This document shows positions 10,430 to 19,401 of a DNA stretch of 64,000 bases, one piece after another. The DNA comes from Branchipolynoe longqiensis (lineage: Eukaryota > Annelida > Polychaeta > Phyllodocida > Polynoidae). The position numbers and the translations under genes were made by a program. The notes beneath the pieces were generated by a model that worked only from the letters and a program-made list of their open reading frames with translations, had not been told where the DNA came from and ran no database searches. The stretch spans positions 52,480,749 to 52,544,748 of the forward strand of contig CM059193.1 in NCBI GenBank assembly GCA_030323885.1. The letters run 5' to 3'. Numbering within the stretch: the first letter of the stretch is position 1; each line of letters begins with the position of its first letter.

Positions 10430-10870
10430 ATAACCAACTTCATGTGGCCTCTGTAGTCTAGTGGTTAGGGTGTTGGACTTGTAATCTTAAGTTGTTTGGT
10501 GTTGTGGGTTCAAACCCCATATAGTCCAAAACATTTTTACATTCAACAACAACAAAAAACCTTTCCTTCTATGTGTTTCTAATTGAATTATGCGACATAC
10601 ATTTTACATTAAAGCAAATATATTTCCTGTTTGAACTACTCTAAAGAAAATTTAAAATACCTCAGTTTTACTCTCCCTTCTCTCCACTCACCCCGCTAGC
10701 TGGGACTAGCTGCCAGCTAGTCCCAGCCTCAGAACCCCCCAACCCCACGCTGAACTCAGCACTGACCCACTTCTGGTGCAGTGGGTCCATTACTCTCCCC
10801 ACACATATTTTGTTCTATAAACATAAAAACTGAGCATGGTTGTGATTGGAGAGCATTTGTCGGAGTATGG
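10430..10870 (+). repeat. tRNA-Thr-like repeat (second tRNA-derived family)
   Basis: At 10447-10528 the sequence folds like a tRNA. It has an A-box-like TGTAGTCTAGTGG, an anticodon-loop-like CTTGTAA and a B-box-like GGGTTCAAACCC. Acceptor-stem pairing is poor, so it is a tRNA-derived repeat, not a functional gene. The downstream body and the end 'ttggagagcatttgtcggagta' are shared with 33286-33888, where the copy is on the other strand. Confidence 0.65.
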
Positions 10871-10906
10871 TTTCAGTCTCAGCGGCCTATACAGGTTCCC
10901 TTTTAG

Positions 10907-11298
10907 CAGTATGATATTATGATAGCAGTCAAGTGAAGCTCCAAGATGCTAAGGAGTGTGATATTGTGACAGCGGTCAAGTGAAGCTCTAAGATGTTAAG
11001 AAGTGTGATATGGCGACAGTGGTCAAGTGAAGCTCTAAGATGTTAAGGAGTGTGATATGGTGACAGTGGTCAAGTGAAGCTCTAAGATGTTAAGGAGGGT
11101 AATATTGTGACAGTGGTCAAGTGAAGTTCTAAGATGTTAAGAAGTGTGATATGGTGACAGTGGTCAAGTGAAGCTCTAAGATGTTAAGGAGGGTAATATT
11201 GTGACAGTGGTCAAGTGAAGCTCTAAGATGTTAAGGAGGGTAATATTGTGACAGTGGTCAAGTGAAGCTCTAAGATGTTATATATTATGACAGTAGTT
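10907..11298. repeat. 47-bp minisatellite
   Basis: About eight tandem copies of a 47-bp unit (core GACAGTGGTCAAGTGAAGCT ... AAGATGTTAAG) differ by a few substitutions. The copies alternate between 'gtgatatggtgacag' and 'gtaatattgtgacag' variants, suggesting two-unit amplification. It is non-coding. Confidence 0.9.
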
Positions 11299-11304
11299 CA
11301 AGTG

Positions 11305-11490
11305 CCTTAAGATACGTTTGTTTGTTGCTGTTTTACGCCCTAGCAAAATCTAAGGTCATATCAGGATGGGTACCGACTTGTGACTGAGCACTCATGGAAA
11401 CTTTATAGTGCTGTCCCACTGGGAGACCAGGCCACCAGCACCATGACCTGTTATCCTGTCACTTGTTCAATTGCCATCCCAATAACCCAT
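11305..11490 (-). repeat. SINE 3' fragment
   Basis: On the minus strand this is the SINE tail with 'gttgctgttttacgccctagcaa', 'aaggtcatatcaggatgggtacc' and 'ccaccagcaccatgacctg'. It lies just beyond the end of the LINE at 11588, and its head is missing. Confidence 0.75.
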
Positions 11491-11587
11491 AACTCATCAT
11501 CATCATCATGCTGTCAGTCGCGATGCGACAAAGACTGCTTTCATTACTTGACTGCCGCTCTCCATTTATCTCTCTGCTGTCACTGTG

Positions 11588-12831
11588 TCAGAGTGATGTC
11601 CATGAGTCAGTCTTAATGTCTCTCAGCTTCAGGTTTCTCTTGATGGTATCCTTGAACCGGAGACGAGGGCGCCCTCTCTTTCTGTAACCAGAAGACAGTT
11701 GAGAATAGAGGATCTGCTTTGGTAGCCTGTCTGATGACATCTTCATGAGGTGTCCAGTCCACCGGAGATTCTTTTTGATCAGAAGATCTTCCATAGAGGG
11801 CAGCCCCGTCTGTTCGAGTATTTCCTTATTTGTCACTTTGTCCTTCCAGGTTAGCCTCATGATTGAATGCAGATGTCGCATCATGAAGGCATGCAGCTTT
11901 TTCACCTGTCTGTACACTGTCCAGGCCTCGGCTCCGTATAGTAGGACGGTTAGCACGATTGCATGGTAGATCTTGCCTTTGACCCGCATGGACACATGGT
12001 GGTTGTTCCAGAGTCTCTGGCGCAGTCGGCCAAAAGATGCGCTAGCTTTGGCCATCCCCCTCTGTATTTCAGCATCAATGGTTCCATCACTTGATATAGC
12101 GCTTCCGAGGTAGGTGAATTCCGGAACAGAGTTCAGCTTGTTTCCGTCAACCATGATATCCTCCTCTCGGGTTCTTGTAGAGTTGGGTTGGTACAGCACC
12201 TCTGTCTTCTTGATGTTAATCTTCAGCCCAAACTTCTTTGATGCATCGGAGAAAGCGTGCCCTATTTTCTGGATCTCTTCAGCAGAGTGGGCAACCAGTG
12301 GACTGTCATCTGCGAATAGCAGCTTTCTCACCAGTATCCGAGTAGTCTTGGTCTTCGCTCTGAAGTGTCCGACATTGAATAGGTCAGCGCTCTGTCTGGA
12401 CTGTATATAGATGCCATCCCCCATGTCTCGGAAAGCCTCATCGAGCATTGCTGATAGGAAGATGGAGAAGAGCGTGGGGGCCAGTACACAACCTTGCTTG
12501 ACCCCATTGGTAACCCCGAACGATTCCGAGACTTCCCCTCCAACACTAATGTTCGCCATCATTCCTGTATGTAAAGCCTCGATCATAGTTGTGAACTTCT
12601 CTGGGCATCCATACTTCCTCAGTAGCTGCCATAGCCCAGTCCTCCCGACTGTATCAAACACCTTAGTGAAATTGACAAATACCATGTACAGTGGTCGGTC
12701 CTGCACAATGCACTTTTCTTGTAGCTGTCGGAGACAAAATATCATATCCACGGTGCTCCGGTTACCTCTGAAGCCACACTGTGACTCCGGAACTACATTA
12801 GGTGTTATGTGAATTGATAGTCTGTTGGGGA
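11588..12831 (-). pseudogene. LINE reverse transcriptase, palm, thumb and C-terminal part
   Basis: Motifs in order: FVNFTKVFDTV (RT motif A, with the second aspartate region altered), TNGVKQGCVLAPTLFSIF, then RKLLFADDSPLVAHS with the FADD catalytic box, INIKKTEVLYQP, FTYLGS, YGAEAWT and the terminal GRPRLRF. The frame is open for 387 codons up to the SINE insertion. Upstream coding resumes at 13188 after the SINE, so the gene was intact here before that insertion. Confidence 0.85.
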
Positions 12832-12843
12832 GGATCCTGGCGA

Positions 12844-13175
12844 TTTGTTTGGTTGTTTGTTGTTTTACATACTAGCAACATCTAAGGTCATATCAGGACG
12901 GGTACCGACTTGTGACAGTGCGCACTCATGGTGACTTTATAGTGCTGCCCCACTGGGAAATCAGGCCGCTGGCACCATGACCTGATGTCCCACTCAGTCA
13001 CATTATCCTGACACTGAGCAAACCAGTCCTTGCCCTATCCTATTAATGCCGAGCGCCAGGCTAGGAAGCGACAAGTACCAATTTTAAAGTCATTGGTTTG
13101 ACTCGACTGGGAACCAAACTCCCAACCTTCCACACGCGAGGCCCACGCTCTACCGATTAGGCCACCGCGCCCGGT
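12844..13175 (-). repeat. Full-length tRNA-derived SINE inserted in the LINE
   Basis: The SINE lies between 12-bp direct repeats GGATCCTGGCGA (12832-12843 and 13176-13187), a clean target-site duplication. On the minus strand it starts ACCGGGCGCGGTGGCCTAAT with an A-box-like GGTAGAGCG and a B-box-like region. It then passes through 'CAAACCAATGACTT', a conserved central part and a tail GACCTTAGATGTTGCTAG with TTG-rich ends. It interrupts the RT gene within the segment following 'SIAGKTFARI'. Confidence 0.92.
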
Positions 13176-13187
13176 GGATCCTGGCGA

Positions 13188-13656
13188 AGGTCTTGCCTGC
13201 TATGGAAAGAAGAGAGATTCCTCTATAGTTCCCACAGTCTGTTCGATCAGTTTTCTTGTAGATGGTAACAATGCTGGCATCCTTCCATGCTTGGGGTACA
13301 GAACCCTCCTCCCAGGCATTGGTGATTAGTTGGTGCAGTCTGTTGAACAGATTGTCTCCTCCGTGCTTCCATACTTCAGCAGGAATTCCATCACCCCCAG
13401 GTGCTTTGCCATCTTTCAGGCTGGCAATTGCTCTAGCCATCTCATCCATGGTTGGTATCTCATCGAGGCATGTTTTGGTAATGTGCTGCTGGATGTTGTC
13501 CAGAGCTTCATGATCTATGTCACCAGGGACGTTGCATAGCTTCTGGAAGTGTTCACTCCATCTTGCCACAACTCTCTTGATGTCAGAAAAGGTCTCCATT
13601 CCATCTGTTGATTTCAGGTGAACAGGTCCCTTCTTCATGGGTCCCCACACTTCCAT
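13188..13656 (-). pseudogene. LINE reverse transcriptase, N-terminal part
   Basis: It encodes LKDGKAPGGDGIPAEVWKHG, WKDASIVTIYKKTDRTDCGN and YRGISLLSIAGKTFARI, the RT-0/1/2 fingers motifs of LINE reverse transcriptases. The reading frame is continuous with the part beyond the SINE. The 5' end fades out near 13690, where the endonuclease linker would be expected. Confidence 0.85.
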
Positions 13657-13699
13657 CAGTCCACTGTAGAAGCCCTCTGCAGCTCCTCTGCCTTCATTT

Positions 13700-14239
13700 A
13701 GTACATTTCATGAAAGCTGCCTGCAAAAGTGTTGCTGCTGGCTCAAAACTATTTGTCCCTGCAGTGGCTGGTCGGGAGATGTTGGGAGTTCCATAATGCT
13801 GCCACAGTGACATGGTTTTCTGTTTAGCGATTGCTCCCTTAACCTTCGGTTCTGTCAAGAACCTGTACCACAAGGCAGTGGTTTACAACTCTGCAGGGCA
13901 GGGCCGTCAAACTCTCTGAGGTATTGCAATACCTGCATACTAACTCATAACTTGGGTGTATTTCACCTAATTGTTAATAGTCATTCCAATATATGTTAAT
14001 ATATGCAAAAAGGGTGAATTACTGATTATGTAAGTCTGGAACATCAGTTGCTTATTCCGAAGAATATATATACTTAAAACACAATAAATGAGAACATACC
14101 ATTTTAGCAGAAAACATATCCATTTTAGCAGAAAAACGAAATAGCTAAATAATCAATGACGCCTAATCATAATGGCAGAATAAGATATCAAATATTCTGA
14201 GGATTAGGCCAATTAGTGATGGTTGGCATCAAGAATTAC
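13700..14239. other. Intron 8 end, no recognised feature
   Basis: The sequence is A/T-rich. It contains only short repeats such as the twofold 'cattttagcagaaaa' at about 14100-14135. Confidence 0.6.
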
Positions 14240-14384
14240 CCCTTTTCTTCCTTGACTTCACCCAGGAGCAGTTTTGTCAGTTCACCCATGGAGGTCTGCA
14301 TGGATTCCATGTACATCTCCTCGTGGTCATAGAACACGTGTCCTTCCATTCCATCATCGATAAGATCCATGCATGTATACTCAA
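14240..14384 (-). CDS. RNF213: RNF213-like gene, exon h
   Basis: A 145-bp exon between ACTCCAG|TTGAG and GG|GTAATT. Two bases complete the codon opened by the 15648-15808 exon, then 47 codons follow and two bases remain for the next exon. The peptide is acidic and helical (DGMEGHVFYDHEEMYMESMQ, GELTKLLLGEVKEEK). I do not recognise a catalytic motif. Assignment rests on phase, splice signals and position within the RNF213-like series. Confidence 0.75.
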
Positions 14385-14849
14385 CTGGAGTAGAACATCA
14401 AACATAGCAAATATATATCAAAAGCAATTTCTTTCTGTTAAAGCCAATGTCCAGCATTTTGGAGTGCACACCAGAATTAACTTTGCATGTTTTGACTTTA
14501 AAAATCTTTAAACATCCTTTTAAAATAAAAGTTACTTCAAATTAAAATAAAGAAAATTATAACAATCAACCTAATGTATTTATCTTTTTTTTTTAATCTG
14601 AAAGAAACTTAAAATCATTGGATTATGCAATTTTAACACTATTTTTCGCACATCAAGTTTAAATATGCAAAGAAATTAAGTATGCAAGTACCACCAAGGT
14701 TGTCACCTTCGACCTTCACCCCAAAACTCACATGTAAATGTAAAGAGAGATCAAGTAGTAAAGATAATCATTACCACCTGCATACATATCCTATATTACA
14801 AAATTAATTCTTTCACACTTGTTCATTAAGCAGGGTAAATTTCAATCGC

Positions 14850-15060
14850 ATTCAGGGATGAAAGTGGTACCTGACAAACAAAGTGGAAATCTGTGATGAG
14901 GAATATCATAGTATGTAATCCTAGTAATTATCGTCTTACAGTTACATTGTCTGATATCATGACATTTCCGCAAAAAATATGGATATTCTCCCAAAGGCTT
15001 TGCACTGGCAGGGAATTGCCGAAAATACCAGAAGTCAGGTTTCATACAAACTCTCCTAGT
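14850..15060. repeat. MITE fragment (CAGGGATGAAAG family)
   Basis: It starts CAGGGATGAAAG and shares 'ccagaagtcaggtttcat' with the copy at 414-706. The right terminal repeat is missing. Confidence 0.65.
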
Positions 15061-15154
15061 TCTATCCTAAAATGGTAGTCTTTATCCGTCCTAGCAATCA
15101 CTTGAGATCAGCTAAAGGTTATAGCCTATAAAGCTGTAGCGGATGCCCTAGGGC

Positions 15155-15635
15155 ATATGTATGTATGTGTGTGTATGTATGTATGTATGTATGTGTGTGT
15201 ATGTATGTATGTGTGTATGTATGTGTGTATGTGTGTGGTGGTGTGTATATGTGTGTGTATGTGTGTGTATGTGAGTGTATGTGTGTGTATGTGTGTGTAT
15301 GTGTGTGTATATGTGTGTGTATATGTGTGTGTGTGTATGTGTGTATATGTGTGTATGTGTGCGTATGTGTGCGTATGTGTGTGTGTGTATGTGTGTGTGC
15401 GTGTGTGTGTATATGTGTGTATGTATGTATGTATGTATGTGTGTCTGTCTGTGTGTGTGTGTCTTTGTGTGTGTATGTGTGTATGTATGTATGTGTGTAT
15501 GTATGTATGTGTGAATGTGTGTATTTGTATGTGTGTATGTGTATATATGTGTGTGTATATGTGTGTGTGTGTATGTATGTATGTGTGTATGTATGTATGT
15601 GTGTGTATGTGTGCGTGCGTGCATGCATGTATGTA
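15155..15635. repeat. GT/ATGT microsatellite abutting a splice donor
   Basis: About 480 bp of (GT)n, (ATGT)n and GTGTAT variants on the plus strand, so CA/CATA repeats in the host transcript. It ends about 12 bp from the donor of the 15648-15808 exon. Long open frames in all three frames here (CVCVYV or HTHTYT patterns) are repeat translation. Confidence 0.95.
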
Positions 15636-15647
15636 AACTCAACATAC

Positions 15648-15808
15648 TTTCATCAATGGTAGCAGAGGTACCACAGTCCGTACAGGCTCTTTCGAAGATG
15701 TGCTTGCCGTATTGTAACTCTAGTCTCTTCAACTTAGAAGTTTCACTGTCTGCGCCATCTGCATCATCTTTGGGTGACTCTTGTGCCTTCAGTTCTTGCG
15801 CAGCAACT
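15648..15808 (-). CDS. RNF213: RNF213-like gene, exon g
   Basis: A 161-bp exon from GCTTCTAG|AGTT to GAAA|GTATGT. One base finishes the codon of the preceding exon, 53 codons follow and one base remains. It encodes a charged, probably disordered stretch (QESPKDDADGADSET) and then KLKRLELQYGKHIFERACTD. There is no signature motif. The order and phase fit with exons at 16970-17196 and 14240-14384 is the support. Confidence 0.75.
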
Positions 15809-16204
15809 CTAGAAGCACATATAAAAATGTTAATTACAGATTTGTTAAAATATTGAAAGAAAGCAAATAACGTCACACAACTACACAATTGAGCATTTTT
15901 ATTTTCCTACACCCATCCTGATGCTCATTTGAAATCCAATGTCTTTTTTTAGTTTCTGACATGTTTTTAGTTAAATATATTAGAGTGATCATTACACTCT
16001 ACCTGCCTTTAGTTTGAACTAACTTTGAATTTAGTGGGTCGACTTTGAAGTGAAAACACACAATTAATTTTGGTCTACACGCTGAAATTCTGGCTAAACG
16101 CCACAGGCCTCAATTTCCCTTTATACAGCAATCATATTTTAGTACTGAACCAGTAGCTAAGTTGGATATGTGTGATCAAATCTAGGGAGGTGTATTGGTT
16201 TTGA

Positions 16205-16555
16205 TGTTTGCTTGTTTGTTGTTTTACGTCCTAGCAACATATAAGGTCATATCAGGATGGGTACTGACTTGTGATAGTGCGTACTCATGGTGACTGGAAG
16301 ACCAGGCCACCAGCACCATAATCTGATATCCTACTCAGTCACATTATCCTGACACTGAGCAAACCAGTCCTTGCCATATCCTAATAATACCGCATCTGGT
16401 AATTAAATCGCGTTCTGGTAGGTCGTGGGATTCGAACCCTGGCCAAGTCAAAACAATGACTTAAAAATTGATTCTTATTGCTACCTGCCCTGGCACTCGG
16501 TATTACTAGGATAGGGCAAGGAGCAGTGGAATGAGGAAGACCAATTGGTCACGAT
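16205..16555. repeat. Composite SINE: minus-strand tail joined to plus-strand head
   Basis: From 16205 to about 16390 it is the SINE 3' body on the minus strand ('tgttttacgtcctagcaacat ... cctgacactgagcaaacc'). From about 16393 it turns into a plus-strand SINE head with a B-box-like GGATTCGAACCC, 'gagtcaaaacaatgactt' and 'ggtattactaggatagggcaaggagcag'. The junction joins two copies in opposite orientation. Confidence 0.75.
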
Positions 16556-16969
16556 TGAAATTTCCCCTGCATAATCAAGTCACGTACAACAACTAAAAAT
16601 TACATCAGGCAGCCATTCAACTTCCGATGATTCATAACGCTTGTCATGCAAATTGGAGAATGGAAACCCGGAGATTTTAGGGAATATCAGAAATTTAAAC
16701 GTTGCTTAATTTCGGTGATGAGAACCGGTGGTGAGATATTGGTTGTGTTAAATCGCTTATCAGATAGAAATGCAATACCTCTCACTTGCTACCTAGCTTG
16801 TGTGTAAATATATATAGACATGCAATGTAAAACGGTTGATAGACAACTGCCGGGCGCTGAGAAGAAAACTATTCAGATCAAATAAATTTACTTGAAAATG
16901 GAAAAGAAATAGCAAGAAAGGCCACCTCAAAATGGATAAAGAAAAGCCTTTGAACAGAATGACTCGTAC

Positions 16970-17196
16970 CGTAAAGCATCGTGCAGCTGCTCGATGGTGC
17001 AGTCTGCTCGCACATCGTGAAGAAGACTTAACAGTTTGCCATCAATGGCGTGCACATGCGTGGAAACCTTGGCAAGCTCAGTACGGAGAATCACCAGCTG
17101 TTCAGTGGTATAGTGGTTCAGCTGTGGAATGGCAGTGCGCTTATCATCGATGTAGCACTTCCACTGAGTGAGACACATCTCGCTGAAGTCCCGTAC
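16970..17196 (-). CDS. RNF213: RNF213-like gene, exon f
   Basis: A 227-bp exon from CACCTGTAG|GTACGG to TTACG|GTACGA, 75 codons plus two bases, starting in phase 0. It encodes MCLTQWKCYIDDKR and then QLNHYTTEQLVILRTELAKV. RNF213 proteins have a W....YPxLN.FTTxQLVxLRxEL segment in the linker before the AAA core, and this is one of the more recognisable host exons here. The following acidic part includes HDVRADCTIEQLHDAL. Confidence 0.87.
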
Positions 17197-18611
17197 CTAC
17201 AGGTGATAACGACGTATGCCACTTAACCGGGCTATCACCCAAACCATTTTACATATTCATAATCATAGATATTTAAGGCCCAAGCATGGTTACAGGGTTT
17301 CTGTGGTCAACTTTAGCTATTAGTGTCAGTCAGCCCGAATGTAATGACTGTCCTTGGTGATACAGACGAGGACAACTATTGCAAACTCTTCTCAGCACAG
17401 TCAATTTGAAGGTTTTTAAGTATGTCTTACAAACTGTAGGAAAAGTCAAATCCGTCGTTATTTATAGAAGACTTTGTGCTAGCTTCCTCGGACGGTTCAG
17501 TGACACTATTGTAGTAGACTGCTCACATGTATGTACATACCTCTCCGCTATAATTAGTCACCTTTGTACCTAACCGAGACTACCTGTCGTAATGCTTCAG
17601 AGTACGGGCGTAACGGCATAATGAAAGGTTGAAAATCGTAATGATTCCACAGAAATCATAATGGTTGGCACCGCTGTTATTGATTTCACCTCTAATTTTC
17701 TAGCTTTATGAAGATAGTTATCACATATATTTTACAAGCATACACACCTGGTTTATTTGTTGCATGACCGTTGCATCACATGAGGTTCCAGATAGTTTTG
17801 TATCTGACCAACCAAAATCTAGAATGACATTAACTTTTCTTTCTGTGCTGCAAAAGAACTTCGCTGTCAAGTTCTTAAAAAGAATATGCCCGGCTGAGCA
17901 GATGTCCAGGAATGTATTTGCTAGACCGGTGATGCCGTCAAATTTCTGGAAGAACAGAACACGTGTATACCGATGTAGGAGTTACCATTGCAATACTGAA
18001 TTGAAGTTGCAGAATCCGTTGCAAAGATGCACATTCAATTTCGGTAAATACACCTAAATGGATGTACGCTTTGTTTACCGTTTTCAACAATGGCAGAAAA
18101 GCATAGGAGTTCCACATTGCAATACATGTTTAATGACACAAGTATCTAACTTGAACATGTAGGATCACATCTAAGTAAGTTTAGCATTTAGCAAATGTTA
18201 CGCTTTCATCGGACTATGCAACTTCAAACTCAGGTGTTATAATGTGAAATACGTGGGGTTTTACAACCATTGTCTACTAAGGCTTCAAAAGTGTGCAGGA
18301 GATCTTACTAAACATTATCAGAAATCAAACAAATCAGTTGTATGAAAATGTATGAATAATTAGGTACAGTAAAGCTGTGTTCAGCAATCGCTGTGATCGA
18401 CAAACACTTGTCATGTGCTAACAATCGTTCGATGTACTAACTGGGTTATTCTCTCATTTGACTAATCATCCCATGATAGGACACCTGCTATATCGATGCA
18501 ACAGTGCCCTGACTGCAGAGTTGTCCCTTCAATCGTAATCTCCAGATATCCGATGTTCTGATAATTTCAAATAATTGCATTTATGGAAGTTTAACATAAT
18601 TATAACCAGAC
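17197..18611. other. Intron 5, unique-looking part
   Basis: A/T-rich sequence. I see no transposon ends, arrays or supportable exon in it. Confidence 0.6.
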
Positions 18612-18806
18612 AAGATGGCTGAATGTGCTGAATACCCATTTCCAGTGTGGCAGGTTGTGAGGTTAAAACCCCAGGTTCGAACCCTGGCTGAGTCAAAACA
18701 ATGACTTAAAACTAGAACCTCGTCTGGTGCTTAGCATTACTAGGATAGAGCAAGGAGCAGGAGAATCAGTTAGACCAATTGTCCATCATTGAAATTTCCC
18801 CCACCT
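18612..18806 (+). repeat. SINE head, plus strand
   Basis: It contains B-box-like GGTTCGAACCC, 'gagtcaaaacaatgacttaaaa', 'gcattactaggatag(a/g)gcaaggagcag' and 'gaccaattg ... attgaaatttccccc', shared with the plus-strand half of the 16205-16555 composite. It borders the DIRS-2 hairpin. Confidence 0.72.
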
Positions 18807-18811
18807 AATAG

Positions 18812-18979
18812 TAGTATAGTTATACGAATCTTACCTGGGTAGAGATGATGGATAACTGCTATTTTCCCGAGGTACAAGCCTCGGATAGTCGTGGGCTAGG
18901 GAGAGGGAAGCACATCCGGTCCAGCAATCTTTACCTACTTATTCAGGATAAAAATGTGATCTTCTACAAATATGGATAC
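18812..18979. repeat. DIRS-2 hairpin, left arm and part of loop
   Basis: TAGTATAGTTATACGAATC, TACCTGGGTA and CCGAGG-TACAAG-CCTCGG occur in the same order as at 1337-1430, followed by the internal complementary block 'gggagagggaagcacatccgg'. It ends at ATAC, where Gypsy-1 is inserted. Confidence 0.85.
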
Positions 18980-19320
18980 TGTAGTAGTCTGAACATGAGC
19001 TCTACTATCACGTGGTAGCAGCGGAGACTACGACGCCACCAGCGCAGTACCATTACACTGCGCTAGGTGGCGGCACGGGTAGCCACCGGTCAGACCCCAA
19101 CTGGGCTGACCTCTACTGCGTGTGGCTGACCCACCCCCCCACACACACCTATAGAGTCGATGTGGGATCTGGCGAGTCAGGGGGCGGGTCAGACAACTAC
19201 TGACACCGCGGAGAGCAGATGGTTCAATAAACCAACGGTGAAGCGTACACTGAATTGAATCTTGGTGTTCTTCCGTGTGAGACTGCGTGAGAGAGAGTCG
19301 GAGGGCCGTGGACCATTACA
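18980..19320 (+). repeat. Gypsy-1 5' LTR with adjacent primer-binding site
   Basis: A 341-bp LTR of form TG...CA. The last 120 bp match 25455-25572 with only a few differences. One base beyond it, TGGTGCTGTGAGCC (19322-19335) is complementary to a tRNA 3' end of type ...CAGCACCA and is the likely minus-strand primer site. Confidence 0.88.
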
Positions 19321-19401
19321 TTGGTGCTGTGAGCCAGCTCGCCTTCTGCGTAAGGGGTGAGTATTGGACTACTAGGTAGGTTCTCTTCGTAATTTGTAGT
19401 T

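Larger units (their letters stand above)
11588..13690 (-). mobile_element. RTE-like non-LTR retrotransposon (LINE) fragment
   Basis: A reverse-transcriptase-bearing LINE on the minus strand, split at 12843/13176 by a SINE. The element lacks its endonuclease region (5' truncated near 13690). The long C-terminal part after the RT, ending in RKRGRPRLRFKDTIKR, is typical of RTE/BovB-like invertebrate elements. LINEs of this kind insert by target-primed reverse transcription. Confidence 0.8.

Noticed and set aside
10447..10530. Functional tRNA-Thr (TGT) gene
   Set aside because: Box A, box B and the anticodon loop look right but acceptor and anticodon stems pair poorly, and a diverged copy is found at 33690-33772 in a repeated element. 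Treated as tRNA-derived repeat.
10907..11298. CRISPR-like array
   Set aside because: The units are contiguous 47-bp tandem copies without unique spacers, in an animal intron.
15119..15888. Long HTHTYTH and VCVYVC frames
   Set aside because: Microsatellite translation. Only the last part of one frame, 15648-15808, is a real exon of the host gene.
17764..18057. 97-codon plus-strand frame
   Set aside because: No recognisable domain, no splice or start context, no repeats of it; probably chance.
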